From the NCBI GenBank assembly GCA_003160265.1, contig PLQY01000120.1:2146-9422 (forward strand): a stretch of DNA of 7,277 nucleotides. Reading direction: 5' to 3'. Within the stretch, counting starts at the first letter, position 1, and every line of letters begins with the position of its first letter. Positions 1 to 6,430 of this stretch are shown piece by piece. This DNA is from Peptococcaceae bacterium (lineage in GTDB: Bacteria > Bacillota > DSM-12270 > Thermacetogeniales > Thermacetogeniaceae). The notes under the pieces are model-generated. The model saw only the letters and a list, made by a program, of their open reading frames with translations, ran no database searches and had not been told where the DNA came from. Both the position numbers and the translations under genes were made by a program.

Positions 1-537
1 ATCCGCCAGGCGATCACCAGGGCGATTGCCGACCAGGCCCGCACTATTCGTATTCCTGTGCACATGGTGGAGACCATCAACAAGCTGGTCCGGGTCTCCC
101 GGCAGTTGCTGCAGGAGCAGGGCCGCGACCCTACTCCCGAGGAGATCGCCTGGGAGATGGATATGTCCGTTGACCGGGTGCGGGAAATCATGAAGATCGC
201 CCAGGAACCGGTGTCGCTGGAAACTCCTATCGGCGAGGAGGAAGACAGCCACCTGGGGGACTTCATCGAGGACGAGGAAGCCCTGGCACCGGCGGAGGCC
301 GCTTCCTTCATCCTGCTCAAGGAGCAGCTGGAAGAGGTTCTGGAGACTCTGACACCCCGGGAGAAGGAAGTGCTCAGACTGCGCTTCGGGCTGGACGACG
401 GGAAGGCCCGCACCCTGGAAGAGGTCGGACAGCGGTTCCGGGTTACCAGGGAGCGTATCCGGCAGATCGAGGCCAAGGCCTTGCGGAAGCTGCGACACCC
501 CAGCCGCAGCAAGAAATTGAAAGACTACCTGGAATAG
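1..537 (+). CDS. sigA: Primary sigma factor SigA/RpoD, C-terminal part (5' end outside window)
   Basis: This is the last 178 residues of a group 1 (housekeeping) sigma-70 factor, which directs RNA polymerase to -10/-35 promoters. The frame is open from base 1, so the gene begins upstream. Fragment residues 1-19 read [19 protein letters not shown], the very conserved region 2.4 that recognises the -10 element. HMVETINK and the following helices are region 3. The acidic stretch around residues 72-91 ([20 protein letters not shown]) is the region 3.2 finger. Region 4 starts near [15 protein letters not shown], and the helix-turn-helix [26 protein letters not shown] lies at about residues 138-163. 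The C-terminus [14 protein letters not shown] is the usual end of Firmicute SigA. A strong terminator follows within 4 nt of the stop, so this is the last gene of its transcript. An alternative sigma factor is unlikely because region 2.4 matches the primary type almost word for word. Confidence 0.96.
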   Translation: MRQAITRAIADQARTIRIPVHMVETINKLVRVSRQLLQEQGRDPTPEEIAWEMDMSVDRVREIMKIAQEPVSLETPIGEEEDSHLGDFIEDEEALAPAEAASFILLKEQLEEVLETLTPREKEVLRLRFGLDDGKARTLEEVGQRFRVTRERIRQIEAKALRKLRHPSRSKKLKDYLE

Positions 538-540
538 ACC

Positions 541-580
541 AAAGCCCCATGCCGGTAAAAAGCAGGGGGCTTTTTGGTTT
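541..580 (+). terminator. Rho-independent terminator of the sigma factor gene
   Basis: AAAGCCCC (541-548) pairs perfectly with GGGGCTTT (566-573) around a 17-nt loop. The stem runs into TTTTT at 571-575 and a further TTT at 578-580. It starts 3 nt after the sigA stop codon. Read on the minus strand the stem can extend through ACCAAA/TTTGGT, but the T tail is weaker. It may also stop nadE transcripts arriving from the right, which have no other clear terminator. Confidence 0.85.
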
Positions 581-667
581 CATGCGGTTCCGTCATATTT
601 TTTCAGCCGGCTTCAACGGCGACAGTTCTTATGAACACAATTGTGACGTCATCGGATTGAACAGGGA

Positions 668-2443
668 TTAGCCGGCGTCGAAGCGGTTGGTGATCGGCAT
701 GCGCCGGTCCTTGCCGAAGGCGCGATGGGTGATCTTGACGCCGGGGGGCGCCTGGCGGCGCTTGTATTCGTTGTGGTCGACCATGCGGATCACCCGGGTG
801 ACCACCGCCGGGTCGAAGCCCCGGTCGACGATCTCCTGCGGGCTGCGGTCCTCCTCCACGTAGGCCTCGATGATCTGGTCGAGGATGGCGTAGGGCGGCA
901 GATCGTCCTCGTCCCGCTGGTCGGGCCGCAGTTCGGCGGTAGGGGCCTTGTCGAACACCCGCTGTGGGATAACCATCTGCCCGGCCCGCCGGTTGAAGTA
1001 ATGGCAGAGCCGGTAGACCAGGGTCTTGGGGATATCCTTGAGCACGGCGAATCCACCGGCCATGTCCCCGTAAAGGGTGGCGTAGCCGGCGCTCATCTCG
1101 CTCTTGTTGCCGGTGGTGAGCACCAGGCCGCCGTACTGGTTGGTCAGGGCCATCAGGATGTTGCCCCGGATGCGGGCCTGGATGTTTTGAGTTGTCAGGT
1201 CGCCGGGCTTACCTTCGCAGGCCGGGGATATGGTGCCCAGGTAGGTCTCGTAAAGGGGGGCGATGGACACGGTAATGGTCTTGATACCCAGGTTGGCCGC
1301 CAGTGCCTCCGCATCCTCGATGCTGTCCCGGGAGGTATAGGGGGACGGCAGCAGCACGCCGCTGACCTGATCGGCGCCCAGGGCATCCACGGCGATGGCG
1401 GCGGTCAGGGAGGAGTCGATGCCGCCGGAGAGGCCGATGAATGCTCTCTTGAAGCCGTTCTTGTTTACATAATCATGAACGCCCAGCACGACTGCGGCGT
1501 AGACCTCGACCTCCGCGGCCGCAAGCGAGCACCCGTTCCCGGCGGCAGGCTGTGCCTGGGATTGCCGCAACGGCAGCGGCGGGTATACTCTGTTTCCGGG
1601 CGGGTACTCGGCGGATGATGGCAGATCGATCCGGCGTACCGGCCCGGACAGACCGGAAGCAGGCGCCTCCCGGTGGCGAATGTCGTGGAGCCTGGTGTGC
1701 AGCATGTGCTCCGTCTGTAAATCTACCACCAACAGGTCCTCCTCAAAGGCGGCCGCCCGCCCCAGCAGGGTCCCCTCCTCATCGAAGACGGTGCTGTTGC
1801 CGTCAAAAACCAGTTCATCCTGTCCGCCGACCAGGTTGGCGTAAGCGATGTGAGCCACGTTATCCGAGGCCCTGACTGACAGCATCTTCTCCCGGAACTG
1901 CTGTTTGCCCTTATGGTAAGGGGATGCGCTCAGGTTGAGGATCAACTGGGCATTCCCCGTCCTCGCCTCCAGCACGGCCGGTCCGATCGGGTGCCAGATA
2001 TCCTCGCAGATGGTGATGCCGATGTTGACCCCGGCACAACCTATCACCAGGCCGCCATCGCCGCTCTTGAAGTAGCGCTTCTCGTCGAATACCCCGTAGT
2101 TGGGCAGATAGACCTTGTGGTAGGTGGCAACAAGAGCGCCGCGGTAGATCACCGCGGCGGCATCATAGGTCTCGCCGTCCTTGAGGTCGACAAACCCCAC
2201 GACAGCAGCGATATGCAGTTCTTTAGTAAACTCTGCCAGGGACTCCAGGCTGCGCAGGTTGGCTTCGATGAAACTCGGCTTCAGCAGCAGGTCCTCCGGC
2301 GGGTAGCCGGTGATCGTCAACTCCGGAAAACAGACCAGGTCCGCCCCGGATGCCTCCGCCTGCCTGATGTGGCTGCAAATCTTGGCAGCGTTTCCCTTGA
2401 AGTCACCTACCGTCGTGTTCAGTTGGGCTATGGCTAGGCGCAC
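668..2443 (-). CDS. nadE: Glutamine-dependent NAD+ synthetase
   Basis: NadE catalyses the last step of NAD biosynthesis: deamido-NAD is adenylylated with ATP and then amidated with ammonia taken from glutamine. This is the fused two-domain form of 591 aa. Residues 1 to about 260 are a nitrilase-like (CN hydrolase) glutaminase with the expected triad: E41 in FPELTITGYPPEDLL, K110 in YHKVYLPNYGVFDE, and C146 in TICEDIW. From about residue 310 comes the NAD synthetase domain, with the ATP-pyrophosphatase loop LSGGIDSS at 338-345, TTGNKSE at 443-449, GDMAGGFAVLKDIPK at 459-473 and ELRPDQRDEDDLPPY at 504-518. The start is a GTG; MRLAIAQLNTTVGDF is the normal family N-terminus, and a modest AAAGGGAAG-type ribosome site lies just upstream. 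The ATG 22 nt further upstream is out of frame. The gene lies 109 nt downstream of glnA with no evident terminator or strong promoter between, so co-transcription with glnA, the source of its glutamine, is likely. Confidence 0.96.
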   Translation of the reverse strand: MRLAIAQLNTTVGDFKGNAAKICSHIRQAEASGADLVCFPELTITGYPPEDLLLKPSFIEANLRSLESLAEFTKELHIAAVVGFVDLKDGETYDAAAVIYRGALVATYHKVYLPNYGVFDEKRYFKSGDGGLVIGCAGVNIGITICEDIWHPIGPAVLEARTGNAQLILNLSASPYHKGKQQFREKMLSVRASDNVAHIAYANLVGGQDELVFDGNSTVFDEEGTLLGRAAAFEEDLLVVDLQTEHMLHTRLHDIRHREAPASGLSGPVRRIDLPSSAEYPPGNRVYPPLPLRQSQAQPAAGNGCSLAAAEVEVYAAVVLGVHDYVNKNGFKRAFIGLSGGIDSSLTAAIAVDALGADQVSGVLLPSPYTSRDSIEDAEALAANLGIKTITVSIAPLYETYLGTISPACEGKPGDLTTQNIQARIRGNILMALTNQYGGLVLTTGNKSEMSAGYATLYGDMAGGFAVLKDIPKTLVYRLCHYFNRRAGQMVIPQRVFDKAPTAELRPDQRDEDDLPPYAILDQIIEAYVEEDRSPQEIVDRGFDPAVVTRVIRMVDHNEYKRRQAPPGVKITHRAFGKDRRMPITNRFDAG

Positions 2444-2552
2444 GGGTCTTCCCTTTCTGGGTCATGCGGTATGCCTATATGGCAATTTCGCACGGGGCTT
2501 GGAATGTGGAACGATCTCCGTATTCGACACAGCCTCGTAGAATTCCTCTTGT

Positions 2553-3968
2553 TTACAGGTCGAAGTAGAGGTGATATTCGTACGGATGCGGGCGCAGCCT
2601 GATGGCGTCGATCTCCCGCTCCTTCTTGTATTGGATCCAGACATCCACCAGGTCCTCGGTGAACACGCCGCCCTCCAGCAGGAAGTCGTGGTCGGCCTCC
2701 AAGGCGGCCATCGCCGCATCGAGGGAGCCCGGCACGGTCTTGATGTTGGCCGCTTCCTCGGTGGCCAGGTCGTAGATGTTCTTGTCCACCGGGTCGCCCG
2801 GGTCGAGCTCGTTCCTGATTCCGTCCAGGCCTGCCATCAACAATGCGGCGAAGGACAGGTAAGGGTTGCAGGTGCAGTCCGGCGGGCGGAACTCGATGCG
2901 CTTGCTCTTCGGATTGTCCGAGTACATCGGGATGCGAACGGCGGCGCTGCGGTTGCGCATGGAGTAGGCCAGGTTGACCGGAGCCTCGAAGCCGGGCACC
3001 AGCCGCTTGTAGGAATTCGTGGTCGGGGCGCAGAACGCCAGCAGGGCCGGGGCGTGCTTCAGCAACCCGGCGATATAGTGCTTGGCCAGCTTGCTGATCT
3101 TGCCGTAGCCGTTGGCGTCGAAGAACAGGTTGGCACCCTCCTTCCATAGGGACTGGTGGGTGTGCATGCCGGAGCCGTTGTCCTGGAAGAGCGGCTTGGG
3201 CATGAAGGTGACTACCTTGTTGTGGCGCCGGGCGACGTTCTTGATAATGTACTTGTAGAGCATACACTTGTCGGCCATTGTGGTCAGGGTGTCAAACTTC
3301 ATGTCGATCTCGGCCTGGCCGCCGCTGGCTACCTCGTGGTGGTGGGCCTCAATGCCGATCCCCACGTCGATCAGGTTCATCACCATCTCAGTGCGCAGGT
3401 CCTGCTGGGAGTCGTGGGGCGGTACGGGGAAGTAGCCTTCCTTGTAGCGGGGTTTGTAACCCAGGTTCGGATCCTCGTCCCGTCCGGTGTTCCACTCGCC
3501 TTCATTGGAATCGATGAAGTAGTAACCGAAGTTCACGCTCTGATCGAAACGGATGTCATCAAAAATGAAGAATTCCATCTCAGGGCCCCAGTAACTGGTG
3601 TCGGCGATGCCGGTGCTTTTTAAATATGTCTCGGCCTTCTTGGCCACGAACCTGGGGTCGCGGGAATATAACTCCTTGGTGACCGGGTCGGAGACCATGG
3701 AGATCATGGACAGGGTCGGGGCCTTGCAGATCGGGTCGAGCACGGCCGTGGCGGGGTCCGGGATCAGCAGCATGTCGCTCTCGTGGATCTCCCGGAAGCC
3801 GCGGATGCTGGAGCCGTCGAAGCCAACTCCGTCGGTGAACACGCCCTCGTCCAGTTCGCTGATGGGGATGGTGAAGTGCTGCCAGAGTCCCGGCAGGTCG
3901 TTGAACTTCAGATCGACCATGGCGATTCCCTTGTGCTTGGCAAATGCCAGTACCTCTTCAGGTGTCAT
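2553..3968 (-). CDS. glnA: Glutamine synthetase, type I (beta-like subtype)
   Basis: GlnA condenses glutamate and ammonia with ATP to give glutamine, the central ammonia-assimilation step. GSI forms a cytoplasmic dodecamer. The 471-aa length matches the GSI family (E. coli 469). Visible signatures are FDGSSIRGF (50-58), metal-site glutamates in GPEMEFFIF (E130, E132) and [12 protein letters not shown] (E212, E220), the ATP-binding [16 protein letters not shown] (258-273, H271), NRSAAVRIP (339-347), the flap glutamate in [12 protein letters not shown] (E328), and RIEFRPPD (357-364). The insertion around residues 150-185 and the KNIYDL loop (Y399, equivalent to E. coli Tyr397, the adenylylation site) mark it as beta-like, not the shorter Bacillus GSI-alpha. 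A strong AAGGAGGAG ribosome site lies 7 nt before the ATG. Upstream is a long structured leader with a probable ANTAR antitermination element; downstream is nadE. Whether the tyrosine is actually modified cannot be told from this window. Confidence 0.97.
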   Translation of the reverse strand: MTPEEVLAFAKHKGIAMVDLKFNDLPGLWQHFTIPISELDEGVFTDGVGFDGSSIRGFREIHESDMLLIPDPATAVLDPICKAPTLSMISMVSDPVTKELYSRDPRFVAKKAETYLKSTGIADTSYWGPEMEFFIFDDIRFDQSVNFGYYFIDSNEGEWNTGRDEDPNLGYKPRYKEGYFPVPPHDSQQDLRTEMVMNLIDVGIGIEAHHHEVASGGQAEIDMKFDTLTTMADKCMLYKYIIKNVARRHNKVVTFMPKPLFQDNGSGMHTHQSLWKEGANLFFDANGYGKISKLAKHYIAGLLKHAPALLAFCAPTTNSYKRLVPGFEAPVNLAYSMRNRSAAVRIPMYSDNPKSKRIEFRPPDCTCNPYLSFAALLMAGLDGIRNELDPGDPVDKNIYDLATEEAANIKTVPGSLDAAMAALEADHDFLLEGGVFTEDLVDVWIQYKKEREIDAIRLRPHPYEYHLYFDL

Positions 3969-4021
3969 CCTAACTCCTCCTTCGTTAATATCCTCTTCCT
4001 TTAGGTTACCCTTTACCTTGG

Positions 4022-4061
4022 AAAAAATAATGTGAACCTGCCTACTGTATTATGGTTTCAC
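4022..4061 (-). terminator. Possible second terminator-like hairpin close to glnA
   Basis: Read on the minus strand, GTGAAACC (4061-4054) can pair with GGTTCAC (4038-4032), giving 7 bp with one bulged A and a 15-nt loop. ATTA and then six T's (4027-4022) follow. It lies about 55 nt before the glnA start, inside the leader. The stem is short and the T run begins 5 nt after it, so it may be a weak attenuator or chance. An AGGAGG sequence overlaps the 5' arm but has no start codon at a usable distance. Confidence 0.3.
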
Positions 4062-4101
4062 CTCCTGCTTTCCGGGGTGGTCCTTATCAACAAATTTCTT
4101 A

Positions 4102-4135
4102 GCTTCAGGGGGAGTTCATTTTCTCCCCCTGAAGC
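4102..4135 (-). repeat. Perfect 13-bp inverted repeat in the glnA leader
   Basis: GCTTCAGGGGGAG (4102-4114) is exactly complementary to CTCCCCCTGAAGC (4123-4135) across an 8-base spacer. In the glnA leader RNA the loop would read AAAATGAA. No T run follows on either strand, so it is not a standard intrinsic terminator. It could be an RNA stability or processing element, or an operator. It lies 134-167 nt upstream of the glnA start. Confidence 0.75.
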
Positions 4136-4161
4136 ATAGAAATCGTTATTCAGGGATGTAG

Positions 4162-4249
4162 CCGCTCTTATACCGCCGCTTAGGATGTACTCCGCATTCT
4201 TGAGGCCGGGCGTAGCCCGGATGCGGAGGAAGTGGCGGGATTAGAGCGG
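4162..4249. repeat. 88-nt fold-back palindromic element, possible REP/MITE-like intergenic repeat
   Basis: The stretch folds on itself in nested arms. On the plus strand, 4162-4177 pairs with 4234-4249 (16 positions, two mismatches; outer arm CCGCTCT/AGAGCGG). 4178-4181 pairs with 4230-4233. CTCCGCAT (4190-4197) pairs with ATGCGGAG (4221-4228). At the tip, CCGGGC (4206-4211) pairs with GCCCGG (4215-4220) around GTA. Two 8-nt bulges, both on the 5' side, interrupt the fold. It lies between the ANTAR-type terminator and glnA and has no coding sense. A 7-nt direct repeat, GGATGTA, occurs just before the element (4154-4160) and in its first bulge (4183-4189). The CGGGCGTAGCCCGGATG core resembles the GC-rich hairpins of known dispersed intergenic repeats, but copy number cannot be seen here. 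Confidence 0.6.
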
Positions 4250-4268
4250 TTGGTCATCGGAAAAAATG

Positions 4269-4299
4269 AAAAAAAGCCCTTCCTTTTCAAAGAAGGGCT
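4269..4299 (-). terminator. Intrinsic terminator of the glnA leader (regulated attenuator)
   Basis: On the minus strand AGCCCTTC (4299-4292) pairs perfectly with GAAGGGCT (4282-4275), and the stem can extend by a few U-A/U-G pairs toward a small A-rich loop. A run of seven T's (4275-4269) follows. It lies about 70-100 nt after the promoter at 4374-4401, with no gene between, so unregulated transcripts would end as a leader RNA of about 100 nt. Its 5' arm contains the same GCCC bases that form the 3' arm of the second hexaloop hairpin, so the two structures cannot coexist. Confidence 0.9.
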
Positions 4300-4338
4300 C
4301 CATTGCCCGCTGAAACTTTGGTGGACGACGCTGCCCAC
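4295..4338 (-). promoter_or_regulatory. ANTAR-type dual hexaloop antitermination element for glnA
   Basis: On the minus strand two hairpins with six-base loops follow each other. P1 is GTGGGC-AGCGTC-GTCCAC (4338-4321), with 6 bp including one G-U. P2 is GGGC-AATGGA-GCCC (4308-4295), with 4 G-C pairs. A 12-nt linker separates them. Both loops have A at position 1 and G at position 4, the hallmark of RNAs bound by ANTAR-domain antiterminators such as EutV and NasR. The 3' arm of P2 is part of the 5' arm of the following terminator, so stabilising P2 would block termination and let transcription proceed into glnA. Clostridial nitrogen genes, including glnA, are known targets of this family. The regulator gene is not in the window. 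The motif is seen directly; the regulation is inferred. Confidence 0.8.
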
Positions 4339-4373
4339 AAAACATCCCGTTGCAGGTATAACTGCACGTTTTT

Positions 4374-4401
4374 ATTATATCTGCTGGAAGGTGTTTGTCA
4401 A
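4374..4401 (-). promoter_or_regulatory. Sigma-A promoter of the glnA leader
   Basis: On the minus strand a perfect -35 box TTGACA (4401-4396) and a perfect -10 box TATAAT (4379-4374) are separated by 16 nt. Transcription would start near 4367. A small hairpin TGCAG-TTATAC-CTGCA (4366-4351) sits at the predicted 5' end, followed by the ANTAR-type element. The 160 nt between this promoter and the asnB stop hold no gene. The only structure noted there is a weak AT-rich dyad (AAGTAT/ATACTT at 4424-4440), which could be an operator or chance. A near-consensus promoter fits control after initiation, by antitermination. Confidence 0.88.
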
Positions 4402-4561
4402 CGCGAAAACAGGAACGCCGCAAAAGTATACAGAATACTTCGCAGCACCCTGCCTGTAAGACGTTTATGATATGAAGGCTTATCGAATATGTGTTCAAGT
4501 TGGGAGGCCCATCTTTAGTGCCGGGCGGAACTTTCAAAGAAGCTGTTCGTTGCTTGAGCGT

Positions 4562-6406
4562 CTACACTACACTTACATGGTAGTCCCGGAGCCAGGTGTC
4601 CACCTGGATGAAGTAGGCCAGGAGTTGTGGCCCGCGCATCAGTTGGCTGAACCAGGATGCATCAAAATCTTCGGCGGATGTCTGGACAACCCGGCGCAGG
4701 GCGGCGGTGTCCACAAAGGGCAGCAGGGGCGAGTCCGGGTCGCCCAGGATGGATGCCACCTGCCTGCTGACCGCCTTCAGGTAGGATGGGTTGTGGGTCT
4801 TCGGGTAAGGGCTCTTGCGGCGGCCCAGGACGTCTTCAGGCAGCACTCCCCGGAGTGCCCGGCGCAGAATCCCCTTGGCCGTACCGCCGTCGGCCTTGAA
4901 AGTCCAGGGGATGTTCCAGACGTACTCCGCCAACCGGTGGTCGCAGAACGGCACCCGCACCTCCAGCCCGACTGCCATACTCATGCGGTCCTTGCGGTCC
5001 AGCAGGATCTGCATGAAGTGCCACATATTAAGGTGCGTCATCTGCCGCATCAGGGCCTCGGAGGGGTCCTCCCCGGTCAGCCTGGGTACGTCGGAGATCG
5101 CCTCCTGGTACCGGGATGCCACATACTCGATCGGGCGCAGCCTGGTGACCAGGTCCGGCGACAATAGTTGCATCCGTTCCTGCACCATGCGGATCCAGGG
5201 AAAGGCGCCTGAATGTACGTACTCCGGCCGGTGGAACCACGGGTAGCCTCCGAAGATCTCGTCCGCCGACTCCCCGGATACGGCTACCGTAGCCTGCTTT
5301 TTAATCTCCCGGCAGAACAGGTACAGGGAGGCGTCGATGTCGGCCATGCCGGGCAGGTCGCGGGCGTGTACGGCTATCCTCAGCGCCTCCACCAGTTCCG
5401 GCGTATCTACCAGGATGATCCGGTGCTCGGTGCCGCAGTGTTCGGTTACCCGTTGCACCCAGGAGGCGTCGGCATCCGGCTCGAAGCGGTTGGCCTGGAA
5501 GTAGCGCTGATTGTCGACGTAGTCCACCGAAAAGGTGCGCAGCCGTCCCAGACCGTCCCTCAGGTAGGCCTGGGACGCAAAGGCGGTGATGGCACTGGAG
5601 TCCAAGCCGCCGGAGAGCAGTACACAGACCGGCACGTCGGAGACGAGTTGGCGTTCTACCGTGTCCTCCAGCAGATTTCGGATAGTCTCGGCGGTGGTGT
5701 CCAGGTCATCCCGGTGCGGCTGGCTCTCCAGCTTCCAATACTGCTGCAGGTGGGCCCCGCTCCGGTTATAGACCAGGCTCCAGCCCGGCTTGACCTCCTT
5801 GATGTCCCGGAACACGCCCTGCCCCGGCGTCCGGGCGGGGCACATGACGAAGATCTCCGCCAGGCCCTGTTCATCCAATTCCGGCTTTACCAGAGGGTTG
5901 GCCAGCAGGGCCTTGATCTCCGACCCGAAAATAAAGGCGCTTCCCTTGACCGTATAAAACAGCGGCTTCACTCCCAGGCGGTCGCGCCCCAGGAACAGGC
6001 TCTGCTCTGCCTCGTCCCAGATTCCGAAGGCGAAGATCCCGTTGAAGCGCTTGATGCACTCCGGCCCCCATTCTATGTAGGAGACCAGCAGCACTTCTGT
6101 ATCCGAATAACCCTCGAATGTGTATCCCTTGGCCTGCAATTCCTGCCGCAGCTCGCCGGTATTGTACAGTTCGCCGTTGTATGTAAGGATGCAGCACCTC
6201 CCGCCGCGCTCCCTGGCCATCGGCTGAAGGCCGCCCTCGGGGTCGACCACGATCAGCCGCCGGTGTACTAGGGCTGCGGTAGCGGAGACCCACATCCCTT
6301 CGGCGTCGGGGCCGCGGTTCGCCAGGGTCTTCTGCATTGCTTCCAGTGCCGCCTGCTCCTGGGTGAGGTCGCGTTCCCAGTCAATCCAACCGGCAATTCC
6401 GCACAT
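4562..6406 (-). CDS. asnB: Asparagine synthetase, glutamine-hydrolysing (AsnB)
   Basis: AsnB makes asparagine from aspartate, ATP and glutamine amide nitrogen. The N-terminal half is a class II glutaminase whose nucleophile is the cysteine exposed after Met removal. The protein therefore begins MCGIAGWIDW, and I place the start at the ATG at 6406, not the in-frame ATG 12 nt upstream at 6418. With 614 aa it has the usual AsnB size. Numbered from this start: C2, HRRLIVVD (48-55), NGELYN (77-82), SDTE (101-104), then the synthetase domain with ATP-pyrophosphatase loop SGGLDSS (265-271), SGESADEIFGGY (377-388) and DRKDRMSMAVGLEVRVPF (470-487). It could be a specialised amidotransferase, but the intact motifs favour true asparagine synthesis. 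No strong terminator follows the stop, so some readthrough toward the glnA leader is possible. No confident promoter was found upstream. Confidence 0.94.
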   Translation of the reverse strand: MCGIAGWIDWERDLTQEQAALEAMQKTLANRGPDAEGMWVSATAALVHRRLIVVDPEGGLQPMARERGGRCCILTYNGELYNTGELRQELQAKGYTFEGYSDTEVLLVSYIEWGPECIKRFNGIFAFGIWDEAEQSLFLGRDRLGVKPLFYTVKGSAFIFGSEIKALLANPLVKPELDEQGLAEIFVMCPARTPGQGVFRDIKEVKPGWSLVYNRSGAHLQQYWKLESQPHRDDLDTTAETIRNLLEDTVERQLVSDVPVCVLLSGGLDSSAITAFASQAYLRDGLGRLRTFSVDYVDNQRYFQANRFEPDADASWVQRVTEHCGTEHRIILVDTPELVEALRIAVHARDLPGMADIDASLYLFCREIKKQATVAVSGESADEIFGGYPWFHRPEYVHSGAFPWIRMVQERMQLLSPDLVTRLRPIEYVASRYQEAISDVPRLTGEDPSEALMRQMTHLNMWHFMQILLDRKDRMSMAVGLEVRVPFCDHRLAEYVWNIPWTFKADGGTAKGILRRALRGVLPEDVLGRRKSPYPKTHNPSYLKAVSRQVASILGDPDSPLLPFVDTAALRRVVQTSAEDFDASWFSQLMRGPQLLAYFIQVDTWLRDYHVSVV

Positions 6407-6418
6407 CCGAATTTTCAT

Positions 6419-6423
6419 CTCCT
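6419..6423 (-). promoter_or_regulatory. Ribosome binding site supporting the asnB start at 6406
   Basis: On the minus strand AGGAG occupies 6423-6419. It abuts the first ATG (6418-6416) with zero spacing, which is too close to use. It lies 12 nt before the second ATG (6406-6404). If pairing with 16S rRNA extends through AGGAGATGA, the effective spacing to the second ATG is about 8 nt. This agrees with the need for cysteine right after the initiator methionine. Confidence 0.7.
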
Positions 6424-6430
6424 ATCCTGG

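Noticed and set aside
725..1618. A 297-codon plus-strand open frame antisense to nadE.
   Set aside because: Shadow of nadE: no domain, no ribosome site, Gly/Val/Asp-rich composition typical of an antisense frame.
2434..3267. A 277-codon minus-strand frame overlapping glnA and the glnA-nadE gap.
   Set aside because: It is a different frame of glnA, rich in Arg, Gly and Pro, with no family resemblance. The glnA frame is unambiguous.
4424..4440. AAGTAT-ACAGA-ATACTT dyad as a terminator for asnB or a GlnR-type operator for glnA.
   Set aside because: The 6-bp AT-rich stem is too weak and has only a short T stretch, and the sequence does not fit the GlnR consensus TGTNA-N7-TNACA.
4241..4537. A 98-codon open frame on the minus strand between asnB and glnA.
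   Set aside because: It runs through the promoter, ANTAR-type hairpins and terminator, has no recognisable domain, and has no convincing ribosome site.
5213..6271. A 352-codon plus-strand open frame antisense to asnB.
   Set aside because: It lies entirely within asnB, whose frame has all family motifs. The translation is low-complexity and matches nothing recognised, as expected for a shadow frame in GC-rich DNA.
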